A DNA stretch of 33,986 nucleotides from Nonomuraea turkmeniaca (GCF_005889735.1 NZ_VCKY01000111.1:1-33986); one strand, 5' to 3'. Numbered from the stretch's first letter, positions 14,721 through 24,132 are shown. Numbers and translations are program-made. Notes: generated by a model from the sequence alone, not told the origin.

Positions 14721-16117
14721 CCCAGATCGCCGCGATACTGCGCGAAGAGGCCGCCCGCCTCGGCCCCGGTGCCCGGCTCCCGTCCAGCCGGGAGATCATG
14801 CGCAGGCACAACGTCAGCCCCGTCACCGTGTCGCGCGCCATCGGCCAGCTCGCGGCCGAGGGCCGGGTCGTCACGAAACCGGGCAGCGGCGCCTTCGTCA
14901 CCCAGCAGCACCAGATCACGACAGGGCAGGACACCGCCGACCTGTCCTGGCAGACGGTCACGCTCGGGGACCGGGTCGTCGACGACGGGCCGGTCGCCGC
15001 GTTGCTGGCGTCGGCTCCCGAGGGGATGGTGCCGCTGACCGGTGGCTATCTGCACCCAGGGCTACGACCGGACAAGCAGCTGGGGGCCGCGGCGGCGCGG
15101 GCGGTACGCCGCCCGGACGCCTGGGCCAAGCCGCCCCTGACGGGACTCCCCGAGCTGCGGCGGTGGTTCGCGGCCCAGACGGGCGGCGACGTGACCGCGG
15201 CCGACGCGTTGATCGTCAGCGGTGGCCAGGCGGCGCTCACCCACGCGTTCAGGGCGTTGGCCGCCCCCGGTACGCCGGTGCTGGTCGAGACGCCCACGTA
15301 CCCCGGCGCACTGGCGGCGGCCAAGGCGGCCGGGCTGCGCGCGACGGCCGTGCCGATGGACAGCGATGGTGTACGTCCGGAGCTGCTGGCGGAGGCGTTC
15401 GCCGTCACCGGTGCGCGGGTGTTCTTCTGCCAGCCGACGTTGCACAACCCGACCGGGGCCACCCTGCCCGTCGCACGCAGGGAGCAGGTGCTGCAGGTGG
15501 CGCGGGCGGCGGGGGCGTTCGTGATCGAGGACGACTACGCCCGTTACCTGACCGAGCACGCGCCTCCGTCGCTCGCGTCCATGGATCAGCACGGGACCGT
15601 CGTCAACGTGGGGTCGCTCACGAAGATCCTCTCGCCGAGCATGCGGGTGGCCGCGGTGATCGCCCGCGGGCCGGCCGCGCACCGGCTGCGGGCCAGTCAG
15701 CTCGTGGAGTCGTTCTTCGTGGCGCGGCCGTTGCAGGAGACGGCGCTGGAGTTCGTCGGGTCGCCGGCCTGGCGGCGGCATCTGACGGCCGTGCACGCCG
15801 AGATCAGGACGCGGCACGACGCGCTCGCGGCCGCGCTCGCCGCGCGCCTGCCCGAGGCGGAGATCCACCTGCTGCCTGTCGGCGGGATGCACCTGTGGGT
15901 ACGCCTGCCGGTCGACGTCGACGAGAACGCGCTCGTCGAGGCGGCCCGGCGGAACGGCGTGCTGGTGAGCCCCGGCAGGATGTACTACCCGTCCGAGCCG
16001 CCCGGGCCGCGCCTCAGGTTGACGCACATCGCGGCCACCCATCTGGCGGAGCTGCACGAAGGGGTGCGCCGCCTCGCCGAGGCCCTGACACAGGCCCGGC
16101 ATCCGCTCATACCCTGA
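14699..16117 (+). CDS. MocR-type regulator (GntR helix-turn-helix fused to aminotransferase domain)
   Basis: Transcription factor of 472 residues that uses pyridoxal phosphate as cofactor or ligand. The N-terminal winged helix covers about residues 5-72 (LPSSREIMRRHNVSPVTVSR). The fold-type I aminotransferase domain follows: LIVSGGQAALTHAFRAL, VFFCQPTLHNPTGATLP, VIEDDYARYL and NVGSLTKILSPSMRVA with the PLP-binding Lys. ATG 14699 places the conserved domain directly at the start. It diverges from the EamA transporter with a two-base overlap of start codons and is the expected regulator of that gene. The last 20 or so bases are partly duplicated just after the stop. Confidence 0.93.
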   Translation: MNNDSSIAQIAAILREEAARLGPGARLPSSREIMRRHNVSPVTVSRAIGQLAAEGRVVTKPGSGAFVTQQHQITTGQDTADLSWQTVTLGDRVVDDGPVAALLASAPEGMVPLTGGYLHPGLRPDKQLGAAAARAVRRPDAWAKPPLTGLPELRRWFAAQTGGDVTAADALIVSGGQAALTHAFRALAAPGTPVLVETPTYPGALAAAKAAGLRATAVPMDSDGVRPELLAEAFAVTGARVFFCQPTLHNPTGATLPVARREQVLQVARAAGAFVIEDDYARYLTEHAPPSLASMDQHGTVVNVGSLTKILSPSMRVAAVIARGPAAHRLRASQLVESFFVARPLQETALEFVGSPAWRRHLTAVHAEIRTRHDALAAALAARLPEAEIHLLPVGGMHLWVRLPVDVDENALVEAARRNGVLVSPGRMYYPSEPPGPRLRLTHIAATHLAELHEGVRRLAEALTQARHPLIP

Positions 16118-16160
16118 CGCAGACCCGGCACCCGTTCATACCCTGACGCAGTCCGGCACC
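16095..16160 (+). repeat. Tandem duplication at MocR gene end
   Basis: A 29-base unit beginning CCCGGCAYCCGYTCATACCC occurs at 16095 and again at 16124 with two mismatches, followed by a partial third copy from about 16153. The unit carries the MocR stop codon, so a second stop is present in copy 2. It looks like replication slippage at the gene end. Confidence 0.85.
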
Positions 16161-16213
16161 ACACCCCCGCCCGCTGGCCGGGTCTTGATCACAGAGCCAG
16201 TAGAGTGGCCGGC

Positions 16214-16729
16214 ATGTCGTCCTCCGCGGAGCTCATCCGAGACTTCGTGAACACCTACGACGTCGAGTCCGACACCGACGAGCTCGCCTCCCCCGCCGAC
16301 CTCGCGCTCTGGCTGCGCGAACGCGACCTCATCGGCCCCCGCGACCGCGCCACCGACGACGACCTCCACACCGCCCACGTCCTCAGGGCGGCGCTCAGGG
16401 CCGCGCTCAGGCGCGAAGGAGGCGACTTCCCCACCCTCCTCCTCCAGGTGAGCACCCGCACCGACGGCGCCCCTGAGCTGGTGCCGAGCAGGAGCGGCGT
16501 ACCAGGCGGCCTGGCCAGGATCGCGGCCGCGACCATAGGGGCGGGGTGGGATCGGCTGAAGGTGTGCGCCGAGGGAACCTGTCAGTGGGCGTTCATCGAC
16601 TCGTCGAAGAACCGTTCCCGCTCGTGGTGTTCTATGCGGCTATGCGGCAACCGCACCAAGACACGCGCTTACCGGGCGAGGAAGCGGGGTTCGCGTCGTC
16701 TCCAAGTGTCAAACACCGATACGGTGTAA
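16214..16729 (+). CDS. CGNR zinc-finger (ABATE domain) putative regulator
   Basis: Protein of 171 residues. The N-terminal ABATE-like domain opens with ELIRDFVNTYDVESDTDEL and has helices around LRAALRAALRRE. The C-terminal CGNR zinc finger has ligands in CAEGTCQWAFID and SWCSMRLCGNRTKTR, with the signature CGNR intact. Such proteins are thought to bind DNA and act as stress-related regulators. The ATG at 16214 is preferred; it lies just after the slippage repeat. The C-terminal 20 residues after the finger are basic. The gene ends 44 bases before the GNAT gene. Confidence 0.9.
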   Translation: MSSSAELIRDFVNTYDVESDTDELASPADLALWLRERDLIGPRDRATDDDLHTAHVLRAALRAALRREGGDFPTLLLQVSTRTDGAPELVPSRSGVPGGLARIAAATIGAGWDRLKVCAEGTCQWAFIDSSKNRSRSWCSMRLCGNRTKTRAYRARKRGSRRLQVSNTDTV

Positions 16730-16773
16730 CTCGTGCCTTGTGGCACGTACGGCAGGCGAAGGAGCGGGCCGAG

Positions 16774-17382
16774 ATGGCAGACGTAGGCGTCCGGGCGGCC
16801 CGGCGCGAGGATGTGCTCCAGGTTGCGAATTGCCAGATTCGCGCCTGGCGCTACGGCTATCGGGAGTTCCTTCCCGAGGGGCCACTTGAGCAGATGACCG
16901 GCCCGGCAGCGGAGAAGATGTGGCTGCGGCAGTGGGACGAGGCGATCGTCGCCCCGCCCACCCCCATGCACCGGGTTCTGGTGGCGGTGGAGACCATCCT
17001 CGACACCGAGGGTTTCCCGGCCCTCGGCGCGGGCGGCAGTGCCGCCCTCGTGACCCCGCGCGGCGGCGAACGCGTGGTGGGCCTGGCTTCGCACGCCCCT
17101 GCCGAGGACCCGGACCTCGACCCCAGCGTGGCGGCCGAGATGCTGACGCTGCTGGTCGACCCCGATTTCGTCCGCAGGGGCCATGGCAGCCGCCTGCTCA
17201 ACGCCACGGTCGACTACCTGCGTGACGACGGTTTCCGGCAGATCGTCACCTGGGTGTTCGCCGACAACCACGCGGTGCTCGGCTTCCTCGAGTCCGCCGG
17301 CTGGGGCGAGGACATGGCCGAACGCGTCCTGGACATGGGCCGCCCGATCAGGATGGTCCGCCTCACAACGGATATCAGCTGA
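16774..17382 (+). CDS. GNAT-family N-acetyltransferase
   Basis: Acetyltransferase of 202 residues. It begins with the usual VRAARREDVLQVANCQIRAW and has an acetyl-CoA loop at VRRGHGSRLLNATVDYL, preceded by strand EMLTLLVDPDF. The closing strand VTWVFADNHAVLGFLESAGW is followed by a short C-terminal strand. ATG 16774 has GGAG about ten bases upstream, and residues before it in the open frame are unlike the family. Its stop overlaps the menA start (TGATG at 17380-17384), so the two are translationally coupled, although no functional link to menaquinone synthesis is known to me. Confidence 0.9.
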   Translation: MADVGVRAARREDVLQVANCQIRAWRYGYREFLPEGPLEQMTGPAAEKMWLRQWDEAIVAPPTPMHRVLVAVETILDTEGFPALGAGGSAALVTPRGGERVVGLASHAPAEDPDLDPSVAAEMLTLLVDPDFVRRGHGSRLLNATVDYLRDDGFRQIVTWVFADNHAVLGFLESAGWGEDMAERVLDMGRPIRMVRLTTDIS

Positions 17383-18257
17383 TGGCCACTCCCGCACAGT
17401 GGATCGCCGGCGCCCGCCCGCGTACCCTCCCCAACGCCATCGTCCCCGTCGTGGTCGGCACCGGCGTCGCCATCGGCGAGGGCGGCTTCGTGTGGTGGCG
17501 GGCGATCCTGGCGCTGTTCGTGGCCCTTTCGCTGCAGATCGGCGTCAACTACGCAAACGACTACAGCGACGGCATCCGCGGCACCGACGACCAGCGGGTC
17601 GGCCCGATGCGGCTGGTGGGCTCGCGCGCGGCCACGCCCCGGGAGGTGCTGATCGCGGCACTGGGCTGTTTCGCCGTCGCGGCGGTGCTGGGGCTGGTCC
17701 TCGTGCTGGTCACGCAGGCGTGGTGGGTGCTCCTGGTGGGCGCGGCGGCGATCGCGGCCGCCTGGTTCTACACCGGCGGCAAACGCCCGTACGGCTACCG
17801 CGGGCTGGGCGAGCCGGCCGTGTTCGTGTTCTTCGGCATCGTGCCCGTGGTCGGCACCGCGTACGTGCAGACGGAGTCGCTGAGCTGGGCCGCGTTCCTG
17901 GCCTCGATCCCGGTGGGGCTGCTGTCGTGCTCCATGCTCGTGGTGAACAACCTGCGTGACGTGGGGACCGACGGGCAGGCAGGAAAGCGCACGCTGGCGG
18001 TCGTGCTGGGGGCCGAGCGCACCCGGACGTTGTACGTGGCGTGCCAGGTGGTGCCGTTCGTGGTGGCGCTGGCGATGGTGCCGATCACGCCGTGGGCGGC
18101 GCTCGTGCTGCTGGCCGCGCCGCTGGCGATCACCCCGATCAGGACCGTGCTGAGCAAGGCCGTGGGGCCCGCGCTGATCGCGGTGCTGCAACAGACAGGC
18201 AAGCTGCAGATGGCGTACGGGCTGCTGTTCGCCGTCGGCCTGGCGATCATCTTCTGA
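17382..18257 (+). CDS. menA: 1,4-dihydroxy-2-naphthoate polyprenyltransferase
   Basis: Membrane UbiA-family prenyltransferase that attaches the polyprenyl chain to dihydroxynaphthoate in menaquinone synthesis. The 291 residues carry the first Asp-rich motif NYANDYSDGIRGTD and the second motif NNLRDVGTDGQAGKRTLAV, about nine hydrophobic segments, and the expected N terminus WIAGARPRTLPNAIVPVVVG. The start is coupled to the GNAT stop. Other men genes are not in the window, so menA stands apart here. Confidence 0.96.
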   Translation: MATPAQWIAGARPRTLPNAIVPVVVGTGVAIGEGGFVWWRAILALFVALSLQIGVNYANDYSDGIRGTDDQRVGPMRLVGSRAATPREVLIAALGCFAVAAVLGLVLVLVTQAWWVLLVGAAAIAAAWFYTGGKRPYGYRGLGEPAVFVFFGIVPVVGTAYVQTESLSWAAFLASIPVGLLSCSMLVVNNLRDVGTDGQAGKRTLAVVLGAERTRTLYVACQVVPFVVALAMVPITPWAALVLLAAPLAITPIRTVLSKAVGPALIAVLQQTGKLQMAYGLLFAVGLAIIF

Positions 18258-18375
18258 CGACCCTCGCGGGATCGCAACGGGAGGAATTAGCCTAAGAGCC
18301 CTTTACAGGGGCAGTCAATTTGGACAAGTGGTCCGGAGAAGTGGCCCGCCGCCGCACCTAGCGCGAGGGATCTAG

Positions 18376-19089
18376 TTGAACCGGCCAAGCCTGCCCGCGA
18401 ACATCGAGGAGTTCGAACGGGCACTCGCTGAGTGCCTCACCATCGCCACCCGCGCGATGCCCGACTCCCCAATGGTCAGCATCGCGCTGCCCGCCGAGCA
18501 GGGCCTGCGTACCGTCGCCTGCTCGCACGCGCGTGCCGAGCTGCTCGACGAGCTGCAGTCGACCGCCGGACATGGCCCCTGCCTCGACGCGTTGGACTCC
18601 GGCGAGCCGGTGACGGCCACGGACCTGGGCGCGGATTCCCGCTGGCGCCGGTTCGCGGCCGAGTCCGGCCTGCTCAGCCTGCACTCCGAGCCGCTGAAGT
18701 CGGAGGGCAGGCTGCTGGGCGTGCTGACGCTCTACTCGGGCCGGGGCGGCGGTTTCAGCGAGGAGACGCGGGTGGCCGTACGTGTGACCGCCGACCACAT
18801 CGGCGTCGTGTTCCGTACGGCGGTCGACGCGGCCCGCATGCGGGAGGTCGCCGCGCAGCTCAAGGAGGCGCTCACCACGCGCGCGATCATCGACCAGGCC
18901 CTCGGCATCGTCATGGCGCAGCGGCGGTGCACGTCCCACCAGGCGTTCGAGATGCTCCGCCACGCCTCCCAGGACAGGAACGTCAAGCTGCACCAGATCG
19001 CGGCGACCATTGTCGAGAAGGTGACCGGCGAGCCCCCGCAGCGCTCCCGCTTCGAGGACCCGCCCCCGCGCGAAGTGGGCTGGGCGTAG
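18376..19089 (+). CDS. GAF-ANTAR domain protein (RNA-binding antiterminator)
   Basis: Cytoplasmic regulator of 237 residues. The N-terminal GAF sensor domain (about 10-150) includes HGPCLDALDSGEPVTATDL and LLGVLTLYSGRGGGFSEET. The C-terminal ANTAR domain (about 155-215) has the three-helix pattern LTTRAIIDQALGIVMAQRRC, TSHQAFEMLRHASQDRNVKL, HQIAATIVEKV. ANTAR proteins bind paired RNA hairpins and prevent transcription termination. Start TTG 18376 is taken because GAGGGA lies six bases upstream. It is transcribed alone; target hairpins cannot be located with confidence. Confidence 0.93.
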   Translation: MNRPSLPANIEEFERALAECLTIATRAMPDSPMVSIALPAEQGLRTVACSHARAELLDELQSTAGHGPCLDALDSGEPVTATDLGADSRWRRFAAESGLLSLHSEPLKSEGRLLGVLTLYSGRGGGFSEETRVAVRVTADHIGVVFRTAVDAARMREVAAQLKEALTTRAIIDQALGIVMAQRRCTSHQAFEMLRHASQDRNVKLHQIAATIVEKVTGEPPQRSRFEDPPPREVGWA

Positions 19090-19159
19090 TCATCACAGTT
19101 CGATAACCGCGAGCATTCAGTGGCTTTGACGATGCATCCTCTTCCTCAAGGGGGAGACG

Positions 19160-20407
19160 ATGCCCGATATCGCAATGCTCTCTGACGCGCCGGTCAATTG
19201 GCACGGCGACCTTCTCCAGTTTCGCCGGTATGTCGATCCGCTCGTTTCGGTCATCACCAATCCCCGTACGCAGACGCCGTTTACGATCGGCATTTACGGC
19301 TCCTGGGGCAGCGGGAAATCCACCTTGCTGAAAATGGTGGACGAGCGGCTCCGGGACGAGCACGGCGACGAGTTCGTCCGCGTGCATTTCAACCCCTGGG
19401 TGCACCGCCGCGAGCCGCAGATGCTGCTCCCCCTCCTGAACGCCCTGCACACCGAGCTCAACGAGGACCCCAAGCGCCGCTTCGCCGACACCGCCAAGCG
19501 GATCGGCGCGATCATGCTCAACCTGGCCGCCGACGAGATGCTCAAGAAGATCAACTTGGGCTCGGCCAGTGTGGAGAAGATCGGCAAGCTCGCCCAGCAG
19601 TACGCCGAGATGCGCGGCCAGGTCGACAGCCAGACCGGCCGGCTACGCACGCTGCTGCAGAAGGAGGCCGACCACCTGGCCGAAAAGGGCAGGAAAATCA
19701 TCTTCTTCATCGACGACCTCGACCGGTGCGAGCCCGACCAGATCATCGACGTGCTGGAGTCGGTCAAGCTCTTCCTGGACATCGAGCACGTCTTCGTGCT
19801 GATCGCGCTGGCCAAGGACGTCGTGGACCGGGGCGTGTCGATCAAATATCAGCCGTTCGGCTTCACCGCCACGGACCGCCTGGGCGACGAGTACCTGGAC
19901 AAGATGATCCAGCTCCCGCTGCACCTCTACCCGCTCGGCCCCGCCGAGGTGGGCCGTTTCATCCTGGACTCCGATCCCGGAGAGCTGGCCGGCGCGCACG
20001 TGACGACGCTGGAGAAGATCGTCACCGCCAACCCGCGAAAGATCAAACGCACCCTCAACCTGCTGCGCGTGACGGAGGCGATCATCGAGGGCAGCCCCGG
20101 CCTGGCCGGCCTCAACAAGGACCTGGTCATCCGCCTGGTGGTGCTGCGCGTGCAGAGCCCGGAGTTGTTCACGGACGTGGTCCGCGTACCCGCCTTGCTC
20201 GTCGCGCTCGAGCTGCTCCACCAGGGCAAGCTGGCGCACCACACGCCGGAGTTCGAAAAGCGGTTCAAGCGGCAGGCCCCAGCACTGGGGCGCCTGATGG
20301 AAATCCATCTGGGCTCCCACGATTTCCTGGAACCGCTCTTCGGCGGCTCCGCCTTCGAGGCGTCCGAAGACGAGCTGCCCGCCTACCTGACCATGATCGG
20401 CGGGTGA
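19160..20407 (+). CDS. KAP-family P-loop NTPase
   Basis: NTPase of 415 residues. It has Walker A GSWGSGKST at residues 47-55 and the extended Walker B IIFFIDDLDRCEPDQIIDVL at about 180-199, the KAP signature (DDLDRC). Unlike many KAP proteins it has no obvious membrane insert between the Walker motifs; the insert is helical and charged. KAP NTPases are STAND-related switches that often occur on plasmids and in conflict loci. A strong GGGGGAG precedes ATG 19160. It is the first gene of a tight same-strand run to 26705: three bases separate it from the next gene, and later junctions mostly overlap. It is probably part of the FxSxx peptide locus. Confidence 0.92.
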   Translation: MPDIAMLSDAPVNWHGDLLQFRRYVDPLVSVITNPRTQTPFTIGIYGSWGSGKSTLLKMVDERLRDEHGDEFVRVHFNPWVHRREPQMLLPLLNALHTELNEDPKRRFADTAKRIGAIMLNLAADEMLKKINLGSASVEKIGKLAQQYAEMRGQVDSQTGRLRTLLQKEADHLAEKGRKIIFFIDDLDRCEPDQIIDVLESVKLFLDIEHVFVLIALAKDVVDRGVSIKYQPFGFTATDRLGDEYLDKMIQLPLHLYPLGPAEVGRFILDSDPGELAGAHVTTLEKIVTANPRKIKRTLNLLRVTEAIIEGSPGLAGLNKDLVIRLVVLRVQSPELFTDVVRVPALLVALELLHQGKLAHHTPEFEKRFKRQAPALGRLMEIHLGSHDFLEPLFGGSAFEASEDELPAYLTMIGG

Positions 20408-20410
20408 GCG

Positions 20411-21403
20411 ATGCACGTCACCGACGCCCGCTACGAGCTGTACGGGCTGCCGTCCGGCAACCCCTACGCCAGCCGCCCCCTGGACCCCCTTGCGTGCGAG
20501 GAGGACCGCCACCGCCTGTTCGACCTCGAGGGCTTCATCCGGTCCACCGCGATCGAGGCGACCGTGGAAAGCGCTGCGGCCACGGACAGGCCGGCCTTCT
20601 TTCTCATCACCGGCATGGGCAACAGCGGCCGCACCTCCCTGGCCAACCACGTCATGTACCGCTACCAGCACGCCAGGACCGCCCGCCTGCCCCCTTTCAG
20701 GTTCGTCACCCACTACGCGGAGCGCGGCGAGATGACGCATGACGCCTACCGGACGCTGCGCTCCACTCTGCTCTCGCTCCGCGCCAAGATGCGCGTCAAC
20801 CAGATCGACGTCCCGCCGCCGCTCGCCGAGATGTTCACGGAACTGAGCAGGCGCCCGCGCGCGCAGGCCATGGACGACTACGAGCTGCAGGAGATCGCCG
20901 ACTACGCCGCCGCCATCTTCGCGGCGCACGACATGGGCTTCGGCGTCCGGTACGAGGGCGTGGCGACCAAGGAGCTCATCACCCTGGCGACCAGGGTGTT
21001 CGAGAACGCGAGCACGGTCGTGGTGTTCACCGTCGACAACTACCGGCACGCGACGGCCGTACAGCTGACGAGGGCGGACCGGCAGGAGTTCGCCAGGCGC
21101 GGGCACATCACCGATCTGAGCCCGCTGTCCCCCGCCCAGATCGCGGCGCTGGCCGACCACCGATGGACCGGTCACCCGCCCTCCCCTTTCGACTCCGCGG
21201 GGGTGCTCAAGGCCTTCCAGGAGCATCCCTGCACCATCGGCCAGGCCCTGCGGCACCTGTACAAGCTGCTCGACACCCGGCTGCGCCAGTACGACGGCGA
21301 CGAGCCGTGGCCGACCGACGGCCTGCGTATCCACGAACACTGGCTGCTGCTCCATATGAGCAGGGACGAGACATGGTACGGACCGGGAGGTTTCCATGGC
21401 TGA
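20411..21403 (+). CDS. P-loop NTPase-like protein of unknown family
   Basis: Protein of 330 residues, not recognised as a named family. The N terminus YGLPSGNPYASRPLDPLACE is followed by a strand and a P-loop-like FFLITGMGNSGRTSLANHVM (about 63-82), in which Arg replaces the usual Lys of Walker A (GNSGRT). A Walker B-like strand TVVVFTVDN occurs near residue 205. The remainder is helical and soluble. The Lys-to-Arg change suggests weak or absent ATP hydrolysis, so it may be a regulatory partner. It starts three bases after the KAP gene and overlaps the next gene by eight bases. Confidence 0.8.
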   Translation: MHVTDARYELYGLPSGNPYASRPLDPLACEEDRHRLFDLEGFIRSTAIEATVESAAATDRPAFFLITGMGNSGRTSLANHVMYRYQHARTARLPPFRFVTHYAERGEMTHDAYRTLRSTLLSLRAKMRVNQIDVPPPLAEMFTELSRRPRAQAMDDYELQEIADYAAAIFAAHDMGFGVRYEGVATKELITLATRVFENASTVVVFTVDNYRHATAVQLTRADRQEFARRGHITDLSPLSPAQIAALADHRWTGHPPSPFDSAGVLKAFQEHPCTIGQALRHLYKLLDTRLRQYDGDEPWPTDGLRIHEHWLLLHMSRDETWYGPGGFHG

Positions 21404-24116
21404 ACACCTCGCCCGCAACCCGTTCCCGGCCCGCGGCACAGCCAGCGCCGCGGAGACGGTCCACCCGGAGATGTTGCGCGAGTGGGCGGACCGTACACCG
21501 ACCGCGCCGCTGCCCGGCGTGCGCGACGCCGAGCGCCTGGCCGAGGAGTACGCACGGGACTTCCAGGACGAGACCACCCGCCACGGCGGCCTCGGCTGCC
21601 TGTACGGCGCCCACGGCGCGGGCAAGACGCACGCGGCACGCCACATGATGGCCACGGTCCACCGGCGGGAGCCGGACGCGGTCCAGCTGTACGTACGTTT
21701 CCAGGACGACGACCTGGTCGCCGCCTACCGCCGTCTGGTGCCCCAGTTGTCCCAGGGCCTGCTCACGGACCTGATCGTGCGTTACCTCGGCACCCTCGCC
21801 GGCGACCAGGCCGCGAACGCAGGCGTGCCCGCCGATCGCGGCAGGCTCATGTCGGCGCTTGACACCGAGCCGACAAGGGTGTTCGACCTGTTCGACGCCC
21901 ACCTGATCGAAGCCGGCCGGGTGTTGGAGGCGCAGGCCAGGGAGATCGCCGCGGTGACCGGCGACGGGCAGCGGTTCCAGCGGGCGTTGTCGTTCCTGAT
22001 CCGCCCCGAGTTCTCCGACGCCGCCTACGACTGGTTGTGCGGCCGGCCGATCGGGCTCGACGCCGCCCGGGCGCTCGGCGTCGGCGAGCAGATCGGCGAT
22101 CCCCAGACCTGCCGCTACGGCCTGCAACTGCTGGCCACGCTGGTGACGCGGAGCGGCCGGCCGTTCGTGCTGATCTTTGACCAGTGCGAGAAGTTCCTGC
22201 TCGATGACGGCGTCCCGGTGCCGGCGAACCTGGGGCTGCTGCAGAGCCTGGTCGAGGTGGTGCCGCGGGCCGGCGGGCTGCTGCTCCTGGTGGCGAGCGA
22301 GGCCGGCTGGCAGGCCATGCCGCCGGACCTGCACCAGCGCATCGGCCCCGGCGCCATTCACATGATGCCGCTCGTCCCCGACGACGCCCGGCTCGTGCTG
22401 CGTGTCTACCTCGACGCTCTGCGTGACCCGCCCCGCGAGGACATCCGGCCGATCACCGAAGCGGGCCTGCGTGAGCTGCTGCGCCACAGCGGCGGCAACG
22501 TCCGGCTGCTGCTCCAGCTGGCATGGGCGAGCTTCGAGGCGGCTCGGGGCGCGGACATCGACGCGGAGGTGGCCGGGACGGCCGCGCTCCGCTACCGGCG
22601 CGCCCCCGTGCTGGCCGAGCTGTCCATGCTCGTCGAGTCGAAGCTGCTGGCGGCCGGGCTCGCCGTCGAGCGCGTCCCCGGCGAGGACAGGTCGGCGACG
22701 TTCCGGTTGCCCGGGCCGATCAAACCGCAGGTCGTGATCAAGCTGAGCGAGGCGGTCTTCTTCGACGACGAGGTGTCCAACGCCGCCGACATGGTCGCCC
22801 CCGGCGGGGACATCTCGTCCGCCTACACGGCTCTCCTGGTCACCGGGTACGTGAGCCCTCCGGTCCTGACCGCCCTGCGCCGCGTGGTGCACACGGTGCT
22901 GGTCGCCGACGGCTCCCCGGCGTTCTCCCGCGAGCTGGACGCGCTCGTGGCCCGGGCCGCGTCCATGGTGGCGGCCAAGGACCGGCCTTCGTCGGATCCG
23001 GCGCTGCTGAGTGAGACGTTGCGCGAGCTCAGGGCGTATCTGGAGGAGCTCGGCTCGCAGCGGCGCGGCGAGTCCGTGGCGCTCGGCCGCAACCTCGCCG
23101 TTGTGGGCCGCCCGCCCGAACCCGGGGCGGCCTCCGGGTGGCCGGCCACGCGGACGGACCTGACCCGCCGCATCGCCGAGGCCAGGGCCGTGCGGGCGAA
23201 GGCGGACTGGGACGGCTTCCGCAAGGCCCGTCAGCACGTCATCCGCGAGTGGAGGACACAGCTCGCCCTGGTGATCGGCGCCGTCGTCGTGGCCGCGCTG
23301 CTGCTGGCGGCGGGCCTCGCGCTGGACGGGACCCTGCCCCTGCTCGCCGGGGCCCTCGTCATCGCGGTCGCGGGGGCCATCCCCGCCACGCGACTGGCCA
23401 GGTCCTGGGTACGCCGGCCGGGCGCGCCGCTGGACTCCAGGGCCGACCTCGATCAGCTCGGCCGCGAGCTGCGCCGGTACGCCCGTCCTGGCGCCACCGA
23501 TCCGGTGATCCGCTACGCCCATGCCGGCAAGGAGGACCCGGACAAGGGTTTCGAGACGCTGATGGACGCCATCCGGATGGAGCCCCTGGCCCTCGTCCGG
23601 CAGGCGATCGGCCGCCGCCTGGCGACGACCGAGCGTTGCCCCGCCGAATGCGTGCAGGAGATCCGCCGCGGCCTGCGCGAGCGCATCCCCGAGGTGCTGC
23701 TGCTCCTGGCGCGCAGGCAACACCACACGGACCGGGAGCAGCTGTCGCGCACGCTCTGGGAGCTGCCGCCCGAGCTGCGGATCCTCGTGGCGCTGGCAAA
23801 CCCGGGACAGCCGCAGCTGGCTGCGGGCGCGCCGGCCCAGCATCCCGCCGAGCTGGTGCTGGCCGCACTCGGCGCACGCGGTACGAGCCATCCGCTGGCG
23901 CGGGGATACCGGAGCGGAGTGGCGCAGCTCGCGCCGGGCGAGTTCCCCCCGAACGAGCTCCGGGCCGCCGCCCGCCTGCTGTCGCCGCTCGAGCCGGACG
24001 GCCTGGGCGGCTATGACTGGCTCCCCCTTGTTCCCGAAATCGATGAACTTTACCTATATTTCGAGGAATTGCTGTATTACCAAGAGGAAATTCGCTCTTA
24101 TCGCCATAAATCTTGA
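21396..24116 (+). CDS. Membrane-anchored P-loop ATPase, 906 residues
   Basis: Large protein with Walker A GAHGAGKTHA at residues 71-80 and Walker B RPFVLIFDQCEKFLL at about 255-269. A helical, winged-helix-like region follows. Near residues 622-670 are two hydrophobic segments, LALVIGAVVVAALLLAAGLA and LPLLAGALVIAVAGAIP, which should cross the membrane as a hairpin and leave the ATPase and the ~230-residue C-terminal part in the cytoplasm. The C-terminal end is Tyr-rich (YLYFEELLYYQEE) and encoded by unusually AT-rich DNA. It overlaps the preceding gene by eight bases and ends 16 bases before the radical SAM gene. The domain set is not a named family to me; it may tether the system to the membrane. 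Confidence 0.82.
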   Translation: MAEHLARNPFPARGTASAAETVHPEMLREWADRTPTAPLPGVRDAERLAEEYARDFQDETTRHGGLGCLYGAHGAGKTHAARHMMATVHRREPDAVQLYVRFQDDDLVAAYRRLVPQLSQGLLTDLIVRYLGTLAGDQAANAGVPADRGRLMSALDTEPTRVFDLFDAHLIEAGRVLEAQAREIAAVTGDGQRFQRALSFLIRPEFSDAAYDWLCGRPIGLDAARALGVGEQIGDPQTCRYGLQLLATLVTRSGRPFVLIFDQCEKFLLDDGVPVPANLGLLQSLVEVVPRAGGLLLLVASEAGWQAMPPDLHQRIGPGAIHMMPLVPDDARLVLRVYLDALRDPPREDIRPITEAGLRELLRHSGGNVRLLLQLAWASFEAARGADIDAEVAGTAALRYRRAPVLAELSMLVESKLLAAGLAVERVPGEDRSATFRLPGPIKPQVVIKLSEAVFFDDEVSNAADMVAPGGDISSAYTALLVTGYVSPPVLTALRRVVHTVLVADGSPAFSRELDALVARAASMVAAKDRPSSDPALLSETLRELRAYLEELGSQRRGESVALGRNLAVVGRPPEPGAASGWPATRTDLTRRIAEARAVRAKADWDGFRKARQHVIREWRTQLALVIGAVVVAALLLAAGLALDGTLPLLAGALVIAVAGAIPATRLARSWVRRPGAPLDSRADLDQLGRELRRYARPGATDPVIRYAHAGKEDPDKGFETLMDAIRMEPLALVRQAIGRRLATTERCPAECVQEIRRGLRERIPEVLLLLARRQHHTDREQLSRTLWELPPELRILVALANPGQPQLAAGAPAQHPAELVLAALGARGTSHPLARGYRSGVAQLAPGEFPPNELRAAARLLSPLEPDGLGGYDWLPLVPEIDELYLYFEELLYYQEEIRSYRHKS

Positions 24117-24132
24117 CTCGTTGGGCGATGTC

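Noticed and set aside
19160..20407. Reading the KAP gene as a stand-alone phage-exclusion (PifA-like) gene
   Set aside because: It sits in a coupled run with the RiPP enzymes and lacks the membrane insert of PifA-like proteins, so a separate role is less likely.
19643..21655. 670-codon open frame on the minus strand
   Set aside because: Runs against three tightly packed genes with good starts; no recognisable domain.
21207..23891. 894-codon open frame on the minus strand
   Set aside because: Antisense to the membrane ATPase gene, which has Walker motifs, membrane segments and coupled neighbours. The minus product is low-complexity Arg/Gly/Gln-rich.
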